A stretch of DNA of 64,000 nt from Vallitalea sp. Lineage in GTDB: Bacteria; Bacillota; Clostridia; Lachnospirales; Vallitaleaceae. Below are positions 53,235 through 62,296 of this stretch, piece by piece; positions within the stretch are counted from its first letter, which is position 1; each line of letters begins with the position of its first letter. The position numbers and the translations under genes are program-made. Location: contig JAOARM010000004.1 in assembly GCA_025210515.1 (NCBI GenBank), forward strand, positions 33,570 to 97,569. Reading direction: 5' to 3'. The notes beneath the pieces are model-generated. The model made no database searches. It saw only the letters and a list, made by a program, of their open reading frames with translations, and was not told the DNA's origin.

Positions 53235-54572
53235 GTGGGTAAAAAAGAAAAAAACACACCAAATATATTATTTATCTTTCCTGATCAACATAGAGGGGAT
53301 TGGTTACCTAATAATATCCAATTAGATATAAAAATGCCTAATCTTAAAAAAATTATGGATAAAGGCGTAACTTTTAATAGAGCAGTTACCCCTTCTCCTT
53401 TATGTGCACCAGCAAGAGCTTGCTTGGCATCAGGAAAAAGATACGATAATTGCAATGTTAGTGATAATCTTGAGGATTATCCACTAGAACAAGAAACATT
53501 TTATAGTATACTCAAGGAAATAGGGTATTCTGTAGGAGGAGTAGGCAAATTCGATCTTCATAAAGCAACGCCTTGGTGGGGACTTGATGGATGGGTAGAT
53601 GATTTTGAAAAACTAGGGTTCACGCATGCTATAGATAATGCAGGAAAAATGGATGCAGTAATAAGTGGAAAAGATGACCCAAAAGATCCTTATATGAATC
53701 TTTTACATAAAGAAGGTTGGAGTAATTATCATGTAAACGATATGATAGGAAGAAGGCAAAAAACACATTATACAGAGTTGTCAGATGAGCTTTATTGTGA
53801 TAACTGGGTAGGTAATAATGCAGTTAATATGATTAAGAATTTTCCAAAGGACAAGCCATGGTTTATACAAGTTAATTTCACTGGGCCCCATACACCATTT
53901 GATATTACTCAAAGTATGAAAAAAAGGTGGGAAAATATAGAGTTTCCAATGCCTATAAAATGGAGCGGAGAAAAAAACAAAGCATTGGAAACAAGACAAA
54001 ATTACGCCGCTATGCTAGAAAATATTGATAATAATATAGGTAGAATCATTAAAGAACTTGAAGAACAAAATGAACTTGAAAATACAATAATTGTATATTC
54101 TTCAGATCATGGGGAAATGCTTGGAGATTTTGATAAATATGGTAAATGTAGACCACAAAAGGCTTCAGTAAATATACCAATGATAATAAAAACACCAGGA
54201 ATGATAGAGGGATTTGAATCGGAAGCATTAGTAGAATTACAGGATTTAGCAGCAACTTTTATAGATTATACTACTAATGAAAATGTTGAATTTCAAGATT
54301 CAATATCTCTAAAGCCAATAATTGAAAGAAAAGAAAAAACAAATAGAGAGTATCTATATTCAGCTTTAAAACCTAAGCAACAAAAAAAAGTTATGCACGG
54401 GCTAGATAGTTGGAGAATGATTGAAGATAATGAATATAAATTAATAGTTGAGAATGAAAATAACTATAAACTTTATAATGTAGAACAAGATAAAGAAGAG
54501 CTTAGAGACATATCAAAACTTAATAATGAGAAGGTAAATGAACTATTACAGTATTTAGAAAGCACCCATTAG
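53235..54572 (+). CDS. Sulfatase (type I, Cys-type), cytoplasmic
   Basis: This 445-residue arylsulfatase-family protein has the formylglycine motif CAPAR with Cys57. ILFIFPDQHRGDW holds the metal Asp; VNFTGPHTPFDI and YSSDHGEMLGDFDKYGKCRPQKA give further metal and Lys residues. The frame is open upstream to 53130, inside the regulator gene. The GTG at 53235 is preferred: it follows GGTGAG, lies after the regulator stop, and gives a normal sulfatase N-terminus. The stop codon lies in the loop of a terminator hairpin. It is most like sulfatase 1 (DQ(W/H)RGD start). Confidence 0.9.
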   Translation: MGKKEKNTPNILFIFPDQHRGDWLPNNIQLDIKMPNLKKIMDKGVTFNRAVTPSPLCAPARACLASGKRYDNCNVSDNLEDYPLEQETFYSILKEIGYSVGGVGKFDLHKATPWWGLDGWVDDFEKLGFTHAIDNAGKMDAVISGKDDPKDPYMNLLHKEGWSNYHVNDMIGRRQKTHYTELSDELYCDNWVGNNAVNMIKNFPKDKPWFIQVNFTGPHTPFDITQSMKKRWENIEFPMPIKWSGEKNKALETRQNYAAMLENIDNNIGRIIKELEEQNELENTIIVYSSDHGEMLGDFDKYGKCRPQKASVNIPMIIKTPGMIEGFESEALVELQDLAATFIDYTTNENVEFQDSISLKPIIERKEKTNREYLYSALKPKQQKKVMHGLDSWRMIEDNEYKLIVENENNYKLYNVEQDKEELRDISKLNNEKVNELLQYLESTH

Positions 54573-54586
54573 AAGATGGGTGCTTT
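54559..54586 (+). terminator. Terminator overlapping the sulfatase stop codon
   Basis: AAAGCACCCAT (54559-54569) pairs perfectly with ATGGGTGCTTT (54576-54586). The loop holds the TAG stop codon of the sulfatase gene. Confidence 0.75.
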
Positions 54587-54624
54587 GTTCAAATATGAGT
54601 AGATTATCATTTTTTGTTAAAATT

Positions 54625-54649
54625 GCACCTTATAATTAGGTGCTTTTTT
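54625..54649 (+). terminator. Second intrinsic terminator before the RADAR genes
   Basis: GCACCT (54625-54630) pairs with AGGTGC (54638-54643), followed by six T. It insulates the defence genes from the sulfatase operon. The following 200 bases are very AT-rich; TTGGAG (54673) and TAAAAT (54696) with a 17-base spacer form a weak candidate promoter for rdrA. Confidence 0.85.
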
Positions 54650-54848
54650 GTATGCATTACTGATAAAGTAATTTGGAGAAAATTAAATTTTTATATAAAA
54701 TATTAAATAAATATGGTATTATATGTAGGTAATGTTATGCATATAATGTGGATTTTTGATTAGCATATATTATGTATAAAAAATATTATTTTTATATAAA
54801 AAATTAAGTATAAGTTATTATTTAAAATACAAATAAGGAGATGCCTAA

Positions 54849-57497
54849 GTGATTAATCAACCAGAGAATAAAGATGAAGTTTTTATAGGGGCTAGATCAT
54901 TAGAAGACCAAGTCTATTTAGTTTTACCAACATATAACTTACTATTAGAACAAATTGAACTAATTAGATATACGGCTAAGAATAAAGAACATAATAAAAC
55001 TAGAAAAGAAAATAACAATACAATTGGAATATTCGGAGCAAGAGGAACAGGTAAAACATCAGTATTATATACGCTGATGGAAGAGTTTGAAAAAAATGAA
55101 AGAATAAATATTGTGTTACCGATTATTGAGCCTGATAATTTTGGAGAAAATACTAAAATTATAGGTTCTATTATAGGATTCTTAAGCGATTCTGTAGATA
55201 AGGAACTAGAAAAGATAAAAGAAAAAGGTAACATAAAAGAGTTGCCCGAGTATTTTAATAACTGTATTTACAAAGAGAATAATCCTTTAAAATCAAAACG
55301 TGATGAATTGATAGAATATCATTTGTATACAGAAAGTGAATATAGACATTTGCTAACACATAACTTCGATGATACAGCTACTCATATTAAGAAATCATCT
55401 TATTTGTTAACTCCAGATATTAAATTTAAAGAAAAGTTAATAAATCTGATTGATAAACTTATAGAAACAAGAAAAAGAATTAATGAAAGAGAAGATACAC
55501 CTTTAATCTTTATTTTTATAGATGATATAGATTTGAAAACTTATAAATGTAAAGAATTAATTGATTCAATATTACAATACGCTAATCATCCTAATGTTGT
55601 AACTATATTATCTGGTGATTACGATATTTTAAAAGAATCATTAACTCTAGCACTCATAAGCGATGAACATTTAAAAAACAATAATCTGAATCCTAAGTTT
55701 AAAATTAATGGTGAGGATAGAATAGTCGATAGAAAAAAATATTTAGCTAACGAATATTTAAAAAAATTAATTCCACCTGCATGGCGCCATAATGTAGTAA
55801 ATTGGAATATAACAACTATTCCTAATTTTACTTTTGGGAAAAATACCTTAGCTATGATATTAGATGAATTTATGGGTGATAATAACTTTTTTGGATATAA
55901 AGATGAAGGTAGTAATAAAATCATTCCGATTAAGTATAGTTATAGTATTTTCGATAAAACTCCAAGAGGACTTGTTAATGTTTATTATCATATTCACCAA
56001 ATAAATAAGTTTAAAAAGGAAGATAATTCAAAACAAGATAATAATAAACTGTTTCAAAATGTTAAATCATTAATAGATACAATTATACTATCATCAAGAG
56101 AATTAATTAATGAGCAACAATATTTTTTTAATAACTGTATTTTATGGGGAAATAGTGCTGAAATTACATTTATTGATTATCAGCAAATACTTGATTACAA
56201 TATGGTACATAAAAATGCATTTGATTATTTTGTTATTTGTGAGATACTTAAAAGAGTAATAAAAGATATTCAATATAACCATAATGATTATATTGAAGTA
56301 AAAAATAAAGTTTTAGAAACATTATATATAGATGATAACATATATAGTTTGGAAGATATATCATATATCCACACTATAGTATTAACAATAGCTCAAAATA
56401 CAAATGTAAAATCAGCATTGTTATTACTACAATTTTTAACTAATAGCAAATTTGAACAATATTTTGCTTATGATGATTATAATGATAAAAATGTATATGA
56501 AAAGAATAGAAATGCATTTATTGCAATATGTAAGTTAGTAAGTGTAGATAAATATTTATTAAAAAATATGTACTTAAATAACTATGATAATACTGATGAT
56601 GATATTAATGAAGTGTTTGAATTTTTAAATAATATTAGTTTATTTAGTAAAGAATATACTAAAACTGAAAAAACATATAGTTCTCTATTGATAAAAATAT
56701 TTAATGAAATTAATGAGGAATATTATGAATTGGGATTTAATTCGATAGAACACATGCTTTTGGTTAACACTTTTTTAGAAATTGATGAAATAAACAATAT
56801 AAACATTGAATATCATACAATGAATATAAAAAATAAATATAGTAAACAGTTTCAATTAGTAAAACAATTTAATAAAAATGAAAATCCTCAAAATAATAGA
56901 CAAAAGGCTAAGGTTGAAAAAATTATAACTAGTTTAGCGAGCGATATAAGTGAGATGATAAAAGAGAAAGAGTTAGATTTAGCCATAAAAAATAATAAAA
57001 TTTTTGAAGAAAGTAAAAAAGAATTCTTAGCTGTAAGTTTGGATTTAAGGGATACGGTTTATAAAAAAGTAATAGATAGTATAAAAAAAATAGATTTCAA
57101 CAATTTAATCTATATCTTTGATGACTATGAAGAAACAGATATGGTAATTTATGAAAATATATTTGATGTAGTAGAAATCCTTTCAGAAAATTATAAGGTT
57201 TGGTACGGTAGACAGGAAGCTGTTAAATTCTTAACTATTTTAAAACAACAATTCTATATTGATTTAAATGAATTTGGAGAAATGATTCCTCTTATTTATG
57301 AATTAGGTGTTTATTTTAGAAAAAACAATGCGTCTATTACAAAAGATATTGAATTTGAGGAATGTAAAAAAGACATGAGAATCAAATTAAACAATGCATT
57401 TGAAGATGCTAAAAATCAAATTGAACAAGAGCTACATGAAATAGGTAGTAGTTTAGAAGAAGATGAAAAAGAAAATTATAGGTGGGAAAATGATTGA
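54849..57497 (+). CDS. rdrA: RADAR-type defence ATPase RdrA
   Basis: This 882-residue P-loop NTPase has Walker A GARGTGKT at residues 63-70 and a Walker B-like IFIFIDDIDL with Asp225, Asp226 and Asp228. SGDYDIL and the Arg of FDKTPRGLVNVYYHIH (about residue 375) are likely sensor and Arg-finger regions. The rest is a long helical domain with a C-terminal coiled-coil tendency. Large KAP/STAND-like ATPase plus the next gene, an adenosine-deaminase-like protein of about 900 residues, is the layout of RADAR, where RdrA assembles with RdrB to edit or deplete adenosine nucleotides on phage infection. The GTG start follows AAGGAG. The last 8 bases overlap rdrB. Confidence 0.87.
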   Translation: MINQPENKDEVFIGARSLEDQVYLVLPTYNLLLEQIELIRYTAKNKEHNKTRKENNNTIGIFGARGTGKTSVLYTLMEEFEKNERINIVLPIIEPDNFGENTKIIGSIIGFLSDSVDKELEKIKEKGNIKELPEYFNNCIYKENNPLKSKRDELIEYHLYTESEYRHLLTHNFDDTATHIKKSSYLLTPDIKFKEKLINLIDKLIETRKRINEREDTPLIFIFIDDIDLKTYKCKELIDSILQYANHPNVVTILSGDYDILKESLTLALISDEHLKNNNLNPKFKINGEDRIVDRKKYLANEYLKKLIPPAWRHNVVNWNITTIPNFTFGKNTLAMILDEFMGDNNFFGYKDEGSNKIIPIKYSYSIFDKTPRGLVNVYYHIHQINKFKKEDNSKQDNNKLFQNVKSLIDTIILSSRELINEQQYFFNNCILWGNSAEITFIDYQQILDYNMVHKNAFDYFVICEILKRVIKDIQYNHNDYIEVKNKVLETLYIDDNIYSLEDISYIHTIVLTIAQNTNVKSALLLLQFLTNSKFEQYFAYDDYNDKNVYEKNRNAFIAICKLVSVDKYLLKNMYLNNYDNTDDDINEVFEFLNNISLFSKEYTKTEKTYSSLLIKIFNEINEEYYELGFNSIEHMLLVNTFLEIDEINNINIEYHTMNIKNKYSKQFQLVKQFNKNENPQNNRQKAKVEKIITSLASDISEMIKEKELDLAIKNNKIFEESKKEFLAVSLDLRDTVYKKVIDSIKKIDFNNLIYIFDDYEETDMVIYENIFDVVEILSENYKVWYGRQEAVKFLTILKQQFYIDLNEFGEMIPLIYELGVYFRKNNASITKDIEFEECKKDMRIKLNNAFEDAKNQIEQELHEIGSSLEEDEKENYRWEND

Positions 57498-60216
57498 TAA
57501 AATATACTTAATGCTTAACATTGCATTATTTCCATTTAAAGATTTAACATTTTATAATTCTAATTATATTTTTCAAGTCGTAGAAAATACTAACAATACT
57601 GAAAACAATAAAAAATTACAAGAAAAGAAAAAAGATAAACAAATATTTATAGATATGCTACATAAAAATATTTTACTAAAATCTCAACCTAATAGTATTG
57701 ATGAAATAAATTTGGTATTAGAAAAATATTATCCAATGCTATTTAATAAGATGTTAGAATCAAATAATATTGAAAAACAAATATATATGCATTATTTTTC
57801 TATTTTGGAACGCTTTACAAAAGCACTGTTATCTCATAGAGATGGGGAGATAGTATATAAACATTGGAAAAACAGTGATGATGATGAATTTTTAGGACCA
57901 TATAAAGAAATAGATAAAGTCCATGTTTTTAATGGAATCAGCAGATTTATTCCAATTGATATATTAGTCGCAACATATTATTCTGTTAATAATATAACTG
58001 ATATTTTACAATTAGATGGATTCTATCAGCATATAAATTTAGCAGATGCTCCATTACATGATATATTAGTAAGGGGAGTTGCAGAAAACCATATTCATGC
58101 TTCATCAGCATTTAATTTTACAACGTTATGGTACTTGGCTATGAATAATAAGATAGATGATAAATATTTTGATGAATTTAAAACCAACCAGTATGCCATA
58201 TCTGATAACATAAAAGAATATATTTTAACTGCTCAAATTCTAAGAATTATTTTAACAAAATATTTATATGATAATCCAGATGATAATATTTGTGAATGGT
58301 TTGATAAAATAACATATAAAGATTATAAAGCTTTAGTAGTATCAAATGTTTTTAATTCACAACATGATGATTTTTTAGATGTAATCACTTTAAAAGAAAT
58401 TATTGATCAACTTAAAATAGATTTTGGTCTTAATGATGGAGATAGGGAAAATGATATTATATTTTCTATATTTAAGAATGATAATTATATAAAAACCTAT
58501 GGTGAAAACATTCTATTATATTATTTTTTTAAATACAAAAATATTTATGAAAAAACTCAAGATAATAAAGATAAAAAATATACACAGTTATGCAATATAT
58601 TTTTTAGATATATTTCAATAAAAAATGAATTTTATCAACAAGTAACTCAATCAAGTACAATTAAAGGATTAGACTTTTTCAAGCCTTATTTTGATAGAGC
58701 TACACATGGATTTGATAAAAAAGGTAGTAATTATTACGTTTACATGTTAAGAACTTTATTTCAAAATAAATATTTGAAGAAAGTTGAGCTTCGATTATCA
58801 ATATTAGATAAAGAAGACAGAAATAAAAAAAACATTAAAAAAATCCTAGAAGCATATAAAACTATTTTGGAAGAAGATTACAAGATTAAAGATAACTGCG
58901 ATACTGATTTTCCACGAATTAGTATAATATACCATTTAATCAAACAGCATGATAATATCGAAAAATGTTGGTGTATATATGATAAGACTAATAAAATGTT
59001 AAATGATAAATTGTATTATAAAAAAATTCAAGATAAATATATGAGATTAATCCAAAAAATATTAAAAATAAGAAATAAGATACCATATTTATCTAATTTT
59101 ATTGTTGGAATAGATGCAGCAAGCTTAGAAAATAATACACCTGTTCAAGTATTTGCTCCAGTATATGAAAGAGCAAGAAATAGTGATTGTGATAAAATTT
59201 TGATAAAAGATAAAGATGGAAATTTAGTAAAAAATCAAAGCTTATTTTTTACCTTTCATGCTGGAGAAGATTTTAGACACATTAATTCAGGACTTCGTAG
59301 AATAGATGAAGCAATAGATTATTGTAAATTTCATTCTGGAGATAGAATTGGACATGGTATAGCGTTAGGAATTAATGTAGAAATGTGGGTTAAAAAAAAT
59401 CCAGTCGTAATTATTCCTAGAGGTGAGTATTTAGATAATTTACTTTGGATTTGGGGTGTTTATAGTAAGAATTCTAATATTAGTTCTAAAGCATACATAT
59501 ATTTAGAACAAAAAATTTATAATACTGCTAAAGAGATTTTTCTGTGTCCAAATGGTTTAAATACAGCTACTTTATACGATACATATACTAAACGATTTGA
59601 TAAATTTACAATTAATGATAATTATAAGAACAAAGATGGAAAGAAGCATAAAGATGTATATGATAAGGAAAGATTTTGCATAAAAGCATCTGATAAGTAC
59701 TCATTTTATTGGGATTGTAATAAATTACATCATGCTTATCACTGTAAATGTTATCTAGAAAGATTGACTGAACCTATTTACGTCAATACATCTTATATAG
59801 AACAAGAAATGACATCTGAAATGCAAAAATACTTAGTTCGCAAAATTGCTGTGAAAGGAATTGTAGTAGAAGTAAATCCTACTTCTAATTTTGCAATTGG
59901 ACAAGTAAATTCAGTATATGATAATCAATTTTTTAATATTAACTCATCAGAAGATAGAGAGCTTAATAATATTTTAATCAATATTAATTCAGATAATCCA
60001 ATGGTATTCAATACAAATGTAAGTAATGAAATAGCATATTTGTATTATGGAATGTTAGAGCGTGGTGTAGGAAAAGAATCTGCATTAAAATGGATAGAAA
60101 AAATCAGAAAGGCTGGAATAGATACATCATTTATACGCAGTGATATAAGTAATTGTCAATATATTAAAGCATTATATTCGTTAATTGATGCGTTAGATGA
60201 TTCAACATATTGCTAA
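57490..60216 (+). CDS. rdrB: RADAR-type adenosine deaminase RdrB
   Basis: This 908-residue protein contains a split adenosine-deaminase domain. With the ATG at 57490: zinc motif ENHIHAS (His201, His203); FHAGEDFRH (His590, Glu593); RIGHG (His622); NPTSN (796-800); and SDNP with Asp835, matching the metal and catalytic sites of ADA enzymes. Hydrophilic inserts, especially about 230-540 and 680-770, make it more than twice the size of metabolic ADA, as known for RdrB, which forms large shells with RdrA. It is translationally coupled to rdrA (8-base overlap; GGTGGG upstream). All catalytic residues I can identify are present, so it is probably active. Confidence 0.88.
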   Translation: MIDKIYLMLNIALFPFKDLTFYNSNYIFQVVENTNNTENNKKLQEKKKDKQIFIDMLHKNILLKSQPNSIDEINLVLEKYYPMLFNKMLESNNIEKQIYMHYFSILERFTKALLSHRDGEIVYKHWKNSDDDEFLGPYKEIDKVHVFNGISRFIPIDILVATYYSVNNITDILQLDGFYQHINLADAPLHDILVRGVAENHIHASSAFNFTTLWYLAMNNKIDDKYFDEFKTNQYAISDNIKEYILTAQILRIILTKYLYDNPDDNICEWFDKITYKDYKALVVSNVFNSQHDDFLDVITLKEIIDQLKIDFGLNDGDRENDIIFSIFKNDNYIKTYGENILLYYFFKYKNIYEKTQDNKDKKYTQLCNIFFRYISIKNEFYQQVTQSSTIKGLDFFKPYFDRATHGFDKKGSNYYVYMLRTLFQNKYLKKVELRLSILDKEDRNKKNIKKILEAYKTILEEDYKIKDNCDTDFPRISIIYHLIKQHDNIEKCWCIYDKTNKMLNDKLYYKKIQDKYMRLIQKILKIRNKIPYLSNFIVGIDAASLENNTPVQVFAPVYERARNSDCDKILIKDKDGNLVKNQSLFFTFHAGEDFRHINSGLRRIDEAIDYCKFHSGDRIGHGIALGINVEMWVKKNPVVIIPRGEYLDNLLWIWGVYSKNSNISSKAYIYLEQKIYNTAKEIFLCPNGLNTATLYDTYTKRFDKFTINDNYKNKDGKKHKDVYDKERFCIKASDKYSFYWDCNKLHHAYHCKCYLERLTEPIYVNTSYIEQEMTSEMQKYLVRKIAVKGIVVEVNPTSNFAIGQVNSVYDNQFFNINSSEDRELNNILININSDNPMVFNTNVSNEIAYLYYGMLERGVGKESALKWIEKIRKAGIDTSFIRSDISNCQYIKALYSLIDALDDSTYC

Positions 60217-60260
60217 GATAATAAATTATGAATATTTATTAATTGTATTTTCATATTATA

Positions 60261-60289
60261 ACCACAGTTTAGCCACTGTGGTTTTTATT
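60261..60289 (+). terminator. Intrinsic terminator after rdrAB
   Basis: ACCACAGT (60261-60268) pairs with ACTGTGGT (60275-60282) over a 6-base loop, followed by TTTT. Ends the defence operon. Confidence 0.85.
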
Positions 60290-60381
60290 GTTAAAAAATA
60301 GTAAACAGCATTATTAAAATAATAGGACAAATTATAATACGCATATTATTAACTAAAGTAAAAACAAAAGGTGGATAACTT

Positions 60382-60513
60382 TTGAAAAAGAAGCATACTA
60401 AGAAAGTTGATACTAAGTATCAAGTTATATCAGTATATAAAAAAGAAGGAAAAACATTTCAAGAGATTATGGAGAAGATAGTAGTAGGTAGATTATATGA
60501 TATTCATAGGTAG
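60382..60513 (+). CDS. Small basic protein upstream of the recombinase
   Basis: A 43-residue frame starts at TTG (GGTGG upstream) and reads KKKHTKKVDTKYQVISVYKK, then EGKTFQEIMEKIVVGRL. It is Lys-rich and lies 26 bases before the serine recombinase. Small proteins with a VxSVYxxxGKTFQE-like core are often found beside such recombinases in clostridial mobile elements (TnpW-like); that comparison is from memory and tentative. Confidence 0.55.
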   Translation: MKKKHTKKVDTKYQVISVYKKEGKTFQEIMEKIVVGRLYDIHR

Positions 60514-60539
60514 TTATTTATATGGAAGGGGATTTATAA

Positions 60540-62099
60540 TTGTATAATGACTATAGAGATAAGATTTTTAACGTAGGAATATATCTGAGACTATCGAAAG
60601 AAGATGAAAAATACGGACAATCTGAAAGTATAATTAGCCAAAAAGATTTTTTAACTAGTTATGTAGCGGATAAAGGTTGGAATTTAAAAGATTATTATAT
60701 TGATGATGGCTATAGCGGTACTAACTTTGATAGACCAGATTTTATTAGAATGAAACAAGATATAGAGAGTGGTCTTGTTAATTTAGTTGTTACAAAAGAT
60801 TATTCAAGACTAGGAAGAGATTATATAGAAACAGGGTATTATCTAGAAAAATATTTTCCTTCTATGGGGGTTCGCTACATTGCAGTAAAAGATAATATAG
60901 ATTCCTTTTCTAGTAATTGTAATAATGATATGAGTCCATTTATAGGAGTTATGAATGATATGTATGCAAAAGATATATCCAAAAAAGTAAAAACTATTCT
61001 AGATTATAAAAGAGAGAATGGAAAATTTATAGGAGCCTTTGCACCATATGGCTATAAAAAGCATATGAAAGATAAAAATAAACTAGTTATTGATAATTCA
61101 GTAGCATATGTAGTAAAAAGAATATACAGTATGTATCTTAAAGGTCACGGATATTCATATATAGCAAACACTTTAAATAATGAAGGTATATTATCTCCTA
61201 GTAGATATAAAGAACTAAAATCTAATTATAAGAGTAAATCAAATAGTGAGAAATGGGTCAATGAGACAATAAAGCAAATACTATCTAATCCAACATATAC
61301 AGGAAATTTAGCTCAGCATAAATATAGTAAAATAAGTTACAAAATAAAAAAACTAGAAACAGTGCCTCGTAAGTATTGGATTGTTGTAGAAAACACTCAT
61401 GAAAAGATTATTGATATAGATACATTTAATCAAGTTCAAGATTTAATGAAAAATAAATCAATACAGTATCAAAGGAGCACTAATGAAAACCATTTATTAA
61501 GTGGATTAATATATTGCGGAGATTGTGGAAGTAAAATGACGTTTACTGATACACCTAGAGGTTTTTGTTATTGTATATGTAGTAAGTATAAAAAATGTGG
61601 GTCAAAACAATGCTCCCGCCATTCAATTAAAGAAGAAGAATTAAATCAGTTAATTATTAATGACCTTAAAAATAAATCATTACTATATATACATATGGAT
61701 AAATTATTAAAAAATATAGAAGAAGCAAAAAATAATAATAAATTTGATGATATAACTAATGAGATATGGAATATTGAAAAAAGATTAACAGTGATAAAAC
61801 AGATACAAAAAAGCTTATATATTGATAAATTAGAGGGTGTTATTTCAGAAGCAGATTATATAGATATATCATCAGATTTTAATAAAGAGAAACAAGTAAT
61901 AAGTAAAAGATTATATATTATTAAAAAAAATATAGGTAATAAATTACAATTAAAAGATGATAAATTATTAATAGAAGTTAATAAAATCATTTTATTTGAG
62001 GAAATTAATAGACAAGAATTAATCCAATTAATAGAAAAAATTGAGGTGTTTGATGATAGTAGGATTAAGATATATTATAGATGCACTAATATATTATAG
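60540..62099 (+). CDS. Large serine recombinase (site-specific integrase/excisionase type)
   Basis: This 519-residue protein has an N-terminal resolvase domain (VGIYLRLSKEDEKYGQSESIISQK, catalytic Ser in the SESI region; TKDYSRLGRDYIETGYYLEKYFP with conserved Arg residues). A recombinase domain follows (FAPYGYKKH, then NNEGILSPSRYKEL and WVNETIKQILSNPTYTGNLAQ). A zinc ribbon has CGDCGSKMTF and later KKCGSKQC. A coiled coil lies near residues 390-470. It is close in style to TnpX/TndX-type enzymes. TTG start 8 bases after GGAAGGGG. Probably moved the neighbouring DNA; the attachment sites are not identified. Confidence 0.92.
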   Translation: MYNDYRDKIFNVGIYLRLSKEDEKYGQSESIISQKDFLTSYVADKGWNLKDYYIDDGYSGTNFDRPDFIRMKQDIESGLVNLVVTKDYSRLGRDYIETGYYLEKYFPSMGVRYIAVKDNIDSFSSNCNNDMSPFIGVMNDMYAKDISKKVKTILDYKRENGKFIGAFAPYGYKKHMKDKNKLVIDNSVAYVVKRIYSMYLKGHGYSYIANTLNNEGILSPSRYKELKSNYKSKSNSEKWVNETIKQILSNPTYTGNLAQHKYSKISYKIKKLETVPRKYWIVVENTHEKIIDIDTFNQVQDLMKNKSIQYQRSTNENHLLSGLIYCGDCGSKMTFTDTPRGFCYCICSKYKKCGSKQCSRHSIKEEELNQLIINDLKNKSLLYIHMDKLLKNIEEAKNNNKFDDITNEIWNIEKRLTVIKQIQKSLYIDKLEGVISEADYIDISSDFNKEKQVISKRLYIIKKNIGNKLQLKDDKLLIEVNKIILFEEINRQELIQLIEKIEVFDDSRIKIYYRCTNIL

Positions 62100-62296
62100 C
62101 ATAAGTAAAATTAATATAATGGTTGTTGTGGAAAGCATTCATCAAAATTTATTTATAATAGTAGTTTGAAAGATTAAGATAATTATCAAAATTTTATATA
62201 TATAATATGAAACATATATGTTATTATATACAAGTAAATACAATAAATATTATGTCTATAATGAGATTGTGAGAGTATATAAATGGAGGAGTACAA

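Noticed and set aside
57490..60216. Metabolic adenosine or adenine deaminase
   Set aside because: It is more than twice the usual length, with large inserts, and is coupled to a large P-loop ATPase, which fits RdrB and not a salvage enzyme.
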